DNA from: an uncultured Clostridia bacterium
GTDB taxonomy: Bacteria; Bacillota; Clostridia; Oscillospirales; QAKW01
Length of the DNA: 64,000 nucleotides
Direction of reading: 5' to 3'
Assembly: GCA_944385895.1 (NCBI GenBank)
Contig: CALWYZ010000013.1
Span: 1 to 64,000, forward strand
Position numbers and translations under genes: made by a program. Every line of letters begins with the position of its first letter. Position 1 is the stretch's first letter. Positions 45,300 through 53,528 of this stretch are shown piece after piece. The notes beneath the pieces were generated by a model. It searched no databases, was not told where the DNA came from, and saw only the letters and a program-made list of their open reading frames with translations.

Positions 45300-46160
45300 T
45301 TAGTTTCTCCGTTTCAATTTAAGTTTTGCAGACGTAAGGGTATTTTGCATAAGCATAGCAATTGTCATAGGTCCCACGCCTCCTGGTACGGGAGTTATAA
45401 AAGAGGCGATTTTTTCCGCTTCATTGAAATCGACATCGCCGCAAATTTTACCGTTAGGCATTCTGTTTATGCCTACATCGATAACCACAGCGCCGGGTTT
45501 TATCATATCTGCCGTTATGAAGCCGGGCTTGCCGACAGCCGATACCAGAATGTCGGCGCGGCGTGTTACAGCTGGCAGGTCTGAAGTTTTGGAATGACAA
45601 ACTGTTACAGTTGCGTTTTCATGTAAAAGCAGCATAGCCATGGGCTTGCCCACAATGTTGCTGCGGCCTACGACAACACATTCCTTACCGCAAGCGTCTA
45701 TTTTGTAATACTTCAGCAGTTCCATGACTCCTGCCGGAGTACACGGAAGAAAGTTATACTCTCCAAGCATTATTCTGCCCACATTTACAAAATTAAACGC
45801 ATCTACGTCCTTTTCGGGCAAAATGCATTCTATAATTGTTTGAGGGTTTATATGTTTTGGCAGAGGCATCTGGACCAGGATTCCGTCTATTTTTTCGCTT
45901 TTGTTTAAGGCGTCAATAAGCTCCAAAAGTTGCTCTTGAGTTGTATCTTCAGGCAGCTCATAGCTTTCAGAATAGAACCCGCAGTACTCGCATGCCTGCT
46001 TTTTATTGCGCACATATATTTGAGATGCGCTGTCGCTGCCGACAAGTATAACGGCAAGACCAGGAACGATACCTGTCATGGTTTTAAGCTCGTTGGTATC
46101 GGCTTTGACTCTGTCCTTTATAAAAAGTGATACTTCTTTTCCGTCAATTTTTTGTGCCAT
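45300..46160 (-). CDS. folD: Bifunctional methylene-THF dehydrogenase/methenyl-THF cyclohydrolase
   Basis: The 286-aa protein has the FolD motifs YVRNKKQACEYCGF (catalytic lysine), GILVQMPLPKHIN near residue 95, the VVGRSNIVGKPMAMLLL nucleotide loop near 165 and ITPVPGGVGPMTIAMLMQNT near the end. It interconverts methylene-, methenyl- and 10-formyl-tetrahydrofolate. The ATG at 46160 with GAAGGAG upstream is chosen; the longer frame runs into lgt. It overlaps lgt by 17 nt. It supplies 10-formyl-THF for enzymes such as the formyltransferase at 61776. Confidence 0.96.
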   Translation of the reverse strand: MAQKIDGKEVSLFIKDRVKADTNELKTMTGIVPGLAVILVGSDSASQIYVRNKKQACEYCGFYSESYELPEDTTQEQLLELIDALNKSEKIDGILVQMPLPKHINPQTIIECILPEKDVDAFNFVNVGRIMLGEYNFLPCTPAGVMELLKYYKIDACGKECVVVGRSNIVGKPMAMLLLHENATVTVCHSKTSDLPAVTRRADILVSAVGKPGFITADMIKPGAVVIDVGINRMPNGKICGDVDFNEAEKIASFITPVPGGVGPMTIAMLMQNTLTSAKLKLKRRN

Positions 46161-47226
46161 CAGTATGTTCTCCTTCTGACTGGGTGTTTGTATCATTATC
46201 GCCGCTGATATCTTCTTGGGTGTTTGAATCATTATCGCCGCTGATATCCTCTTGGGTATTTAAATCGGCGTTGTCACAAGTGTCCCCTTGGGTATTTAAA
46301 TCGTTATCGCCGCCGTCATTTTGTTCTTTATTGTTCGGATCGGTAACGATTGCAGTATTAAATTGCTTTTCATAGTCTTTTTCTTGCTTCTGTTTTTTTG
46401 AGATAGTCGTGGTTACTATATAGCCTTTGCTCTTTTTGCGCAGAATAATGATAGCAATTGTTGCGCAGGCAAATAGTAAAAAAGCCAGTATCATCATGAT
46501 ACGCACGCCGAAAAGGTGAAGATTATACTCGGAATTTCTCAGCGGCTCCATAAGACCTCTGCCCAGTCCGTACCATGCCGTATACCATAAAAACACTTCG
46601 CCTTTGAATTTACGCAGATCCATATACCCGTAAATCAATACAAGACCTATAATATTCCACAGACACTCGTATAAAAACAGCGGATGCACCAGTTCGCTTG
46701 CGCCTTCGCCATAATAGCCTATACCCATTGCCCATGGCAGGTCGGTGCTGACTCCGTATACTTCGATATTGACAAAATTTCCCCAGCGTCCGATGATCTG
46801 ACCTATCAGAAGCCCTATCGCCATGATATCCAGCATAGACCGCCAGTCGCATTTTTTGATCTTGCATATCACAAACACGCTTGCTGCTGCAAATATCACT
46901 CCGCCATAAATGGCAAGTCCGCCGTTCCATACCGCTATAACGTCATAAAATGAGTGAAAGCTGTCTAAATCACCAAGAACATATGTAAGCCGTGCGCCGA
47001 TAAACGCAACGGGAATGGTGTACAGCAGACAGTCAAGAAAATCATCACTTGTTATGTCAAATCTTTTGCGAAGCCTGTCGCATACAAAAAATGCAACTAT
47101 AATTCCTATGACAATAATTATTGCGTACCACTGTATTGAAATATTGTCGGTTATCTGAATTGCAGTGGGATTGAGCTTGATCTGGCCTATGCCCAGATTG
47201 GGGAAAGACACCGCGTCGTAATTCAT
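46144..47226 (-). CDS. lgt: Prolipoprotein diacylglyceryl transferase with acidic repeat tail
   Basis: The 360-aa protein has seven membrane helices and the Lgt signature GRWGNFVNIEVYG near residue 145, HPLFLYECLWN near 185 and GRGLMEPLRN near 225. It transfers diacylglycerol to the lipobox cysteine of lipoproteins such as the one at 25319. The enzyme part ends near residue 270. The rest is a hydrophilic tail with four 12-residue repeats (NTQEDISGDNDS type), absent from usual Lgt, facing the cytoplasm if topology is standard. The tail DNA overlaps the folD start. Confidence 0.95.
   Translation of the reverse strand: MNYDAVSFPNLGIGQIKLNPTAIQITDNISIQWYAIIIVIGIIVAFFVCDRLRKRFDITSDDFLDCLLYTIPVAFIGARLTYVLGDLDSFHSFYDVIAVWNGGLAIYGGVIFAAASVFVICKIKKCDWRSMLDIMAIGLLIGQIIGRWGNFVNIEVYGVSTDLPWAMGIGYYGEGASELVHPLFLYECLWNIIGLVLIYGYMDLRKFKGEVFLWYTAWYGLGRGLMEPLRNSEYNLHLFGVRIMMILAFLLFACATIAIIILRKKSKGYIVTTTISKKQKQEKDYEKQFNTAIVTDPNNKEQNDGGDNDLNTQGDTCDNADLNTQEDISGDNDSNTQEDISGDNDTNTQSEGEHTDGTKN
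46181..46324 (-). repeat. 4 x 36-bp tandem repeat in the lgt tail
   Basis: Four 36-bp units begin TGGGTGTTTG or TGGGTATTTA on the plus strand (46181, 46217, 46253, 46289); the first two are nearly identical, the others diverged. Confidence 0.85.
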
Positions 47227-47228
47227 AT

Positions 47229-48497
47229 TTACTCTCCTTTTATGACGGAAATCGAAATATCAAGCGGCATGAACAGCTTTTTGGCTCGCGCCATGATATT
47301 TTCAGGCGTTATATTTGCAAGAATTTCAGCCCTGTCAAACGGTTCACGATTTGAGAATTCAGAAGATATAAGCATATTTGAAATCTGAGCTACATTGTCG
47401 CATGAGCTGATAAGCTTACCGTATAGGGTATTTCGTACTTGAATAAAGCGCTGCTTGGATAATCCTACAGACAAAAACTCATTAATCTCATGTTTTACAC
47501 GTTCCAGAACTTCGAAGGGTTTTCCGCTTTCGCCTGCAAGCAGACAAAATGCAAAGGTATCTGACATTTCATATGAGCAGTCAAATTCAGAGTTGATTAA
47601 GCCTTCGTTGTAAAGCTCTTTGTAAAAGGCGGTTGATGGTCCGAACAGTATTTCCATCAGCATTTCTATTTCTGTTTCTTTTTTTGCAAGGTCCGTACCT
47701 GATAGCTCTGTATCATTATCCTTAATGCCAATGTAGAATATAGGCCGTGATACGGGCATGATTTTTTCACTGTACTGTTTAATAACTCCTTGCGGCTCTT
47801 TTGGGATTTTTTGATTTATATTTATATTTTTACCAGCGGTAAAGTATTTGTCACACAGCTTTAAGACTTCTTTTTCGTCAACGTCTCCGACGACTGCCAG
47901 TACCATATTTGACGGATGATAAAAGGTGTTGTAGCAGGACATGAGAGTATCAACTGTTATAGGAGCGATATCTTCGACGGTGCCTGCGATATCGTATTTT
48001 ACAGGATGCGTACCGTACAAGCAGTTTATAAGACCGAAATATCCCTGCCATGACGGCTCGTCATCGTACATTTTTATCTCCTGGCCGATAATACCTTTTT
48101 CTTTTTCAACATTTTTGTCTGTAAGATATGGATTTGAAACAAAAGAAAGCAGTATTGACAGGTTTTCTTCAAACTTGTCTGTGCAGATAAAATAATATGC
48201 TGTTCTGTCGTTTGAGGTATAGGCGTTGGCCTTGGCGCCTGTTTTGGCATAAAAATCAAAGGCGTTGCCGTTTTTTCCTTCAAACAGTTTGTGCTCCAGA
48301 AAATGAGCGGTACCGTTTGGAATGGTGATAAATTTACCGTTATATTCAAATTCTCGGTTTATAGACCCGAATTTTGCGGCCAGCATAGCTGTCTTTCTGT
48401 TCTTTCCGGGCTTTTTGACAATGTCAATTGTCAGACCTGATGAGTGAACCGTGCGCATGCAGGTTTCACCTGTGATTTTATTATATTTAGTCTGCAT
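47229..48497 (-). CDS. yfmH: M16 zinc peptidase, YfmH-like
   Basis: The 422-aa protein has the inverted zinc motif HFLEHKLFE (HxxEH) near residue 65 and a downstream EKEKGIIGQEIKMYDDEP segment with the third ligand, as in the YfmH subunit of the YfmF-YfmH pair. In Bacillus this pair is needed for maturation of the 5-aminopentanol modification on elongation factor P. The ATG at 48497 follows GGAGG; it overlaps the partner gene by 11 nt. It lies next to lgt with 2 nt between. Confidence 0.88.
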   Translation of the reverse strand: MQTKYNKITGETCMRTVHSSGLTIDIVKKPGKNRKTAMLAAKFGSINREFEYNGKFITIPNGTAHFLEHKLFEGKNGNAFDFYAKTGAKANAYTSNDRTAYYFICTDKFEENLSILLSFVSNPYLTDKNVEKEKGIIGQEIKMYDDEPSWQGYFGLINCLYGTHPVKYDIAGTVEDIAPITVDTLMSCYNTFYHPSNMVLAVVGDVDEKEVLKLCDKYFTAGKNININQKIPKEPQGVIKQYSEKIMPVSRPIFYIGIKDNDTELSGTDLAKKETEIEMLMEILFGPSTAFYKELYNEGLINSEFDCSYEMSDTFAFCLLAGESGKPFEVLERVKHEINEFLSVGLSKQRFIQVRNTLYGKLISSCDNVAQISNMLISSEFSNREPFDRAEILANITPENIMARAKKLFMPLDISISVIKGE

Positions 48498-49764
48498 CTT
48501 TTTCACCTCCGATACCTTTGAGAACATATACCGTGTCAAGCATAACGCCTTTTGCTACGTTTATGACACGTTCATACGTCACCTTGTTGATTTGTTCTAT
48601 CTGTTGCTGTGCAGTTAGCTTATGTCCTGCAAGATAAGAGGCTGTCTGCATGGTGGATATGGCGCTCAGCGAGTCTTCGGCTTGAATGTAAGCATCTATC
48701 AGATATGCCCTTGCATTGTCAAACTCCTCCGCTGAAAATTCACCGTTTTTCATACATTCCAGTTGATTTAGTATTTCTTTTTGCGCTTTATCTACGTTTT
48801 GAGTTTCAACGCCGCTTTGGACAAACATAACGTTTTTCAATGAATCACATACGCTTGAGCAATAGTAACAAAGAGAAAGCTTTTCGCGTACATTCATAAA
48901 AAGCTTGGATGTGGGACTGGAGCCGAAAATGACGTTAAACATTTTAGCCGCAAAAAGATCCTTTTGTGCGGCGTCTCCCAATCTGAATCCGAGGTTTAAT
49001 TTGCTCTGTGCAACATTCATTTCTTCGGTTATATTCTTCACATCTTTTACATCGTTTTTAATAACAGTATGCGGCAGTGTTCGAGATGTACTTTCAAGCC
49101 TTTGGCATATCGGATTTAAAAGTTCTTCCGTATCACGTTGGATACCCGCATAGTTTATAAACAACGCGGCACTTGAAAGCACGCTCTGATAAAACTTGTA
49201 AAGAGAAACAGGAGTTATACTGTCCAATCTGTTGATATCACCCAGTTCATATACTCCGTAATTTTCGTGATCAAACATTATTTGTTTGCATTTTTCTATA
49301 GAATAAGCGCCTTTATCATTGATAAGTGAGGCAATTTTATCTTTAAGATTCTGCTTTTCCTGTTTTACAAATAACTCATCAAATCCGCCGTTTTGAGTGA
49401 TGGGCTCAAAAATAACTGAAAACAGCAGATCTACCATATTCTTTCCGATAGGTTCGTTTTCTATTGCAAACTTATCGCTCAAAAACTGTACTGAAAAGGA
49501 CAAATCCTGAAGCTCACCGGATTTTGAAGTTGATATGTTAAGGGAAGCACCGTAATTTTGTTCAAGATATGCTTCGATTTTATCCATCGTTGGGAACTTT
49601 TGGTTTCCGCGTTTTAAAACAGCGCTGAGAAGTGCGATTTCTGTTGCTGTATCTTTATTGAGCGGCATAAAAAATTTGATGCAAATATAATCAGTTTTGA
49701 ATTTGTCTGAAAATATATCGCACCTTATAATTGATGAATCAGTCATATAAGTTGAGTATTGCAT
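48487..49764 (-). CDS. yfmF: M16 peptidase-like inactive partner, YfmF-like
   Basis: The 425-aa protein has the M16 fold but no HxxEH: the corresponding place reads LSAVLKRGNQKFPTMDKIEAYLE. That is usual for the non-catalytic YfmF subunit that pairs with YfmH. ATG 49764 with GAGGTG just upstream is preferred; ATG 49746 is an alternative. It is the first gene of the minus-strand run yfmF-yfmH-lgt-folD. No efp gene is visible in the window. Confidence 0.85.
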   Translation of the reverse strand: MQYSTYMTDSSIIRCDIFSDKFKTDYICIKFFMPLNKDTATEIALLSAVLKRGNQKFPTMDKIEAYLEQNYGASLNISTSKSGELQDLSFSVQFLSDKFAIENEPIGKNMVDLLFSVIFEPITQNGGFDELFVKQEKQNLKDKIASLINDKGAYSIEKCKQIMFDHENYGVYELGDINRLDSITPVSLYKFYQSVLSSAALFINYAGIQRDTEELLNPICQRLESTSRTLPHTVIKNDVKDVKNITEEMNVAQSKLNLGFRLGDAAQKDLFAAKMFNVIFGSSPTSKLFMNVREKLSLCYYCSSVCDSLKNVMFVQSGVETQNVDKAQKEILNQLECMKNGEFSAEEFDNARAYLIDAYIQAEDSLSAISTMQTASYLAGHKLTAQQQIEQINKVTYERVINVAKGVMLDTVYVLKGIGGEKDAD

Positions 49765-49880
49765 TGTGCACCTCACAAATTCGATATATAATAATAGTTA
49801 TTATACCATTAATATAGAGATATATCAATTGTTTATTAAAATTTACATTTGTTTATTCATAAATTCCGCATAAAAATAAA

Positions 49881-49912
49881 AACCGGGGACAAGCAGAAGT
49901 TTGACCCCGGTT
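49881..49912 (-). terminator. Terminator of the rnf operon
   Basis: AACCGGGG (49881-49888) pairs with CCCCGGTT (49905-49912); on the minus strand TTTTTATTTTT follows. Confidence 0.85.
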
Positions 49913-49917
49913 AAACA

Positions 49918-50709
49918 TTATGTTATTTTTATTATTTTTCTAGGACATTTTTCTTGACATTCGCCGCAGGCGACACATAACGAAAAATCTATACTAGCGA
50001 CATTGTCAACAACCTTTACAGCACCGTACCGGCAAGTCTTTTCACAGATTTTGCAGCCAAGACAACCCGAAGAGCAGAGATTTTTTGTGACAGCGCCCTT
50101 GTCATGGTTGGAACACTGAACGTAAATTTTTGAATCAGCGGGAATTAGATCTATAACCTTTTTAGGACATACATTAATACAGATTCCGCAGCCCACACAG
50201 GAGCTTTTGTCAACAACTGCAACGCCGTTTTGTATGGATATCGCGTTTTGAGGACATGCAGAGGCGCAGGTGCCGAATCCCAGACAGCCGTATTTGCACT
50301 GTAAAAATCCGTCCAAAAGTTTAGACGCGGCGGCGCAGTCACTCATGCCGTGATATTCATATTTTTTGTTTGCAACTGAATTGCCTCCGCTGCAGCGGAT
50401 ATGAGCTACCATTTTTTCGACAGGCTGCGAGTTAACGCCTACTATTTCAGAAATTTTCTCCAGATTTTCCGGCTTGCATGAGGGGCAGCGGTTAATCGGT
50501 TCAGAATCGTTTACAATCGCGTCTGCATAATTTGAACATCCTGCAAATCCGCAGCCTCCGCAGTTGGCGCCGGGGAGCAGTTCGATTATCTGTGCTTTGC
50601 GTTTGTCTTCTTTGACATAAAACATTTTTGAGGCAAAGCCAAGCGCTGCGCCGAGAATGAGCCCCATTACGGCAAGACATGCAGTGGCAATAATAATTTC
50701 AATTATCAT
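49918..50709 (-). CDS. rnfB: Rnf complex iron-sulfur subunit RnfB
   Basis: The 263-aa protein has an N-terminal membrane helix, the [4Fe-4S] domain motif PGANCGGCGFAGCSNYADAI near residue 48, and several ferredoxin CxxCxxC motifs: CLGFGTCASACP, CVGCGICINVCPKKV, CLGCKICEKTCR and CVACGECQEKCPRK. It takes electrons from reduced ferredoxin for the membrane complex that drives sodium or proton export while reducing NAD. GGAGG precedes it. Last gene of rnfCDGEAB. Confidence 0.97.
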   Translation of the reverse strand: MIIEIIIATACLAVMGLILGAALGFASKMFYVKEDKRKAQIIELLPGANCGGCGFAGCSNYADAIVNDSEPINRCPSCKPENLEKISEIVGVNSQPVEKMVAHIRCSGGNSVANKKYEYHGMSDCAAASKLLDGFLQCKYGCLGFGTCASACPQNAISIQNGVAVVDKSSCVGCGICINVCPKKVIDLIPADSKIYVQCSNHDKGAVTKNLCSSGCLGCKICEKTCRYGAVKVVDNVASIDFSLCVACGECQEKCPRKIIKIT

Positions 50710-50721
50710 TTGTAGGCCTCC

Positions 50722-51312
50722 TCAAAACTCTATGCCCGAAAATCCCATAAACGCAAAAGACAGCAGTGCCGCGGTTATGAGAGCTATGGGAAATCCTTTA
50801 AACGGCTTGGGTATATCACAGTGCTCTATGCGTTCGCGTACACATGCGAATATCCATATTGCAAGAGTAAATCCCAAGGCGCAGAACATGCCGTTGAGTA
50901 TAGAGAACAGCAGTCCGTAGTTTTCTGTGATATTGGTTATTGCAATTCCCAAAACGGCGCAGTTTGTAGTAATCAGCGGAAGATAGATACCAAGCGCGCT
51001 GTAAAGGGAGGGCAGCATTTTTTTGAGCGCTGTCTCAACAAACTGCACCAGTGCCGCAATTACAAGAATAAATGCGATAGTCCTGAGATACTCAAGATTT
51101 GCCGGCACAAGTATAAGGTGATATACAAGCCAGGTTATAAACGATGACAGAGTCATGATAAAGGTTACCGCAAGTCCCATTCCAATAGCGGTGTCAGTCT
51201 TTTTGGAGACTCCCAGAAACGGACAGATGCCCAAAAATTTAACAAGACACAGGTTTTCAATCAGTATTGCGTTTATTGCAAGCACAAATATAGAAGCAAG
51301 TGAAATTTCCAT
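50722..51312 (-). CDS. rnfA: Rnf complex membrane subunit RnfA
   Basis: The 196-aa protein has six membrane helices and the RnfA/NqrE pattern NAILIENLCLVKFLGICPFLGVSKKTDTAIGMG and YLPLITTNCAVLGIAI. The two conserved cysteines (CPFLG and NCAVLG) bind an intramembrane iron-sulfur centre together with RnfE. Its start overlaps the stop of rnfE by one base. Confidence 0.97.
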   Translation of the reverse strand: MEISLASIFVLAINAILIENLCLVKFLGICPFLGVSKKTDTAIGMGLAVTFIMTLSSFITWLVYHLILVPANLEYLRTIAFILVIAALVQFVETALKKMLPSLYSALGIYLPLITTNCAVLGIAITNITENYGLLFSILNGMFCALGFTLAIWIFACVRERIEHCDIPKPFKGFPIALITAALLSFAFMGFSGIEF

Positions 51313-51923
51313 TATTCAGCACCGCCCTTTCTGCTTTTAAGAAATTGCACAAGAGCGATAAAGAATCCAAGTACAAGGAAGCCTCCCGCCGGCAGTGCGA
51401 ATATAGTCAAAGGCACAGCTCCGTTAAAGAGCTCAAATCCGAGCAGTGTTCCGTTTCCGAGAATTTCACGTACTGTTGATACGCAGCTGAGCGCTATAGT
51501 AAAGCCTATTCCCATTGTAAGACCGTCAAGCGCACTGGGCAGCGGCTTATTTTTAGAAGCGAAGCTCTCCGCTCTTGCCAGTATTATGCAGTTTACGACA
51601 ATAAGCGGAATAAAAAGCCCCAGGGAATTTGAAAGAGCAGGAACAAATGCCTGCATAAGCAAATCTATCATTGTGACAAAACCCGCTATGATAACTATGT
51701 ATGCAGCGATCCGGATTTTTTGAGGTATAAGCTTTCTGAGCAAAGAGATCACAAAATTGGAGCAGATCAGCACAAAAGTAGCAGCAGCGCCCATTCCAAG
51801 AGCATTTAACAAAGATGTCGATGTAGCAAGAGTGGGACACATGCCCAGAAGCTGTACAAATGTTGGATTGTTGTCTATAATTCCCTCTTTTAAGAAATCG
51901 GTAAATTTAATTTTATCGGCCAT
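51312..51923 (-). CDS. rnfE: Rnf complex membrane subunit RnfE
   Basis: The 203-aa protein is the RnfE/NqrD counterpart of RnfA, with six helices, NPTFVQLLGMCPTLATSTSLLNALGMG and FIPLIVVNCIILARAESFA. It forms the inverted pseudo-dimer with RnfA that carries the membrane iron-sulfur centre. It abuts rnfG (start and stop share one base). Confidence 0.97.
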   Translation of the reverse strand: MADKIKFTDFLKEGIIDNNPTFVQLLGMCPTLATSTSLLNALGMGAAATFVLICSNFVISLLRKLIPQKIRIAAYIVIIAGFVTMIDLLMQAFVPALSNSLGLFIPLIVVNCIILARAESFASKNKPLPSALDGLTMGIGFTIALSCVSTVREILGNGTLLGFELFNGAVPLTIFALPAGGFLVLGFFIALVQFLKSRKGGAE

Positions 51924-52528
51924 CAGTTTTCACCTCCGGAAATCTGTGCTGCAACGGTAAGCGCCGCATTTATGCCGCGTAAAAAAGCCTTTGAGGACTT
52001 TGTAGCGCCGCTTATTGTCTGTATTTCATCCTTTTCGGGTAAAGAAGCGACTCCGGTTATTTTACCGCTTTTTCCGACAAACTGCGACAGAAATCCGTCG
52101 TCCTGGATTTTGGTACCGATGCCAGATGTTTCGGACATTGATATTATCTGAGCGTCTGTCACCTCTAAGTCGCTGTTAATGCCTATAATTGTTTCAATTG
52201 CGCCGCCGTAACCTTTGGGACTGACTTTGATACAGAATCCGACGTATCCGTCTTTGTTTTTGGCGCGCCATACTCCGTCTATGGTAACCTCCTTGCCATC
52301 GTCGGAAATAACACTTCCGTCTGTGTATTCGTACTGTTCAAACTCGTCTGCCAAAGGCATTACAGCCTTTAAGGACTGAACTGTCTTTTCATTATTTCGG
52401 CGGGTGATTTCGGGCTCGGTGATTGCGTTGACAAGTGATACCAGAGCTGCGGTTATTCCTGCAATAAGGCAGAGAGTTACCGCAAGCCTTAATATATCAC
52501 TCTTTGGCTTTTTTGAAGAGTTTTGCAT
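51923..52528 (-). CDS. rnfG: Rnf complex flavoprotein RnfG
   Basis: The 201-aa protein has one N-terminal membrane helix (residues about 11-32) and the FMN-binding domain with SGATKSSKAFLRGI near residue 172; the threonine carries covalent FMN in this family. The domain faces the outside. It overlaps rnfD by 32 nt. Confidence 0.96.
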   Translation of the reverse strand: MQNSSKKPKSDILRLAVTLCLIAGITAALVSLVNAITEPEITRRNNEKTVQSLKAVMPLADEFEQYEYTDGSVISDDGKEVTIDGVWRAKNKDGYVGFCIKVSPKGYGGAIETIIGINSDLEVTDAQIISMSETSGIGTKIQDDGFLSQFVGKSGKITGVASLPEKDEIQTISGATKSSKAFLRGINAALTVAAQISGGEN

Positions 52529-53528
52529 ATTTGCTCTCGCCTCCGAACTTTGTAGGAATTGTATGCTTATCTATAAACCATGTGAGGAAATTCATAAGAA
52601 GAATGGCAAATGATACACCTTCAGGATATCCTCCGAAATATCGTATGAATACTGTTAAAAGACCGCAGCCTATTCCGTAAATTATTCGGCCTTTCGGTGT
52701 CACGGGGCTTGTGGCATAGTCTGTGGCCATAAATATTGCTCCCAGCATAAGCCCGCCGCAAAGCAGGTTGTATGACATAAACTGCAGTCTTGTAATTCCT
52801 GTCATATTCGGGAAAATAAAGGTTATAACAGCAACTGTTGCAAGATAAGAAACAGGTATGTGCCATGTGATGACGCGTTTGTACAGCAGATACAATCCGC
52901 CGATTATAAGCAGTATTGCCGATGTTTCGCCCAGGCATCCGCCCACTGTTCCTATAAACGCCGAACTTATAGGAACGCTGCTCACTATAGAAGCGTCTGC
53001 GTTTTTCAGGTAGGAGAGCGGAGTCGCGCTTGAAACGACGTCCACATTGGAAAAAAGCGGAAGCGAAAACGCAGTGTTGTTAACAGCGGTTGACGCGTCT
53101 ATCCAGGTGGTCATATATGACGAAAACGACAGAAAAAGAAATATTCGTCCGCACAGTGCGGGATTGGCTATGTTCTTGCCAAGACCGCCGTAAAGCATTT
53201 TTACGACAATTATTGCAAAAGCCGCACCTATTACAGGCAGATAAATCGGTACTGTTACCGGCATGTTGAAGCCTAACAGAATTCCCGTCACGACCGCAGA
53301 TAAATCGTTTATTGTGCGTGTCTTTTTAAATATGACATCATAAAGAAACTCAAACAGTACACAGGATAATACACTAACGGCTATAATTACAAGCGCGCGG
53401 AATGAAAAAAACAAGACCGCACCCAGCATTGCCGGGGTAAGTGCAATGATGACATCTCGCATTACCGACGAAACTGTCTTATCGCTTTTTATATGCGGTG
53501 ATGATGATACATAGTAAAGATCGCTCAA
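52497..53528 (-). CDS. rnfD: Rnf complex membrane flavoprotein RnfD
   Basis: The 343-aa protein has about nine membrane helices and the covalent-FMN region VDVVSSATPLSYLK near residue 162, with GCLGETSAILLIIGGLYLL and ATDYATSPVTPKGRIIYGIGCG. It is the NqrB-like electron carrier of the complex. It overlaps rnfC by 4 nt and rnfG by 32 nt. Confidence 0.96.
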   Translation of the reverse strand: MSDLYYVSSSPHIKSDKTVSSVMRDVIIALTPAMLGAVLFFSFRALVIIAVSVLSCVLFEFLYDVIFKKTRTINDLSAVVTGILLGFNMPVTVPIYLPVIGAAFAIIVVKMLYGGLGKNIANPALCGRIFLFLSFSSYMTTWIDASTAVNNTAFSLPLFSNVDVVSSATPLSYLKNADASIVSSVPISSAFIGTVGGCLGETSAILLIIGGLYLLYKRVITWHIPVSYLATVAVITFIFPNMTGITRLQFMSYNLLCGGLMLGAIFMATDYATSPVTPKGRIIYGIGCGLLTVFIRYFGGYPEGVSFAILLMNFLTWFIDKHTIPTKFGGESKYAKLFKKAKE

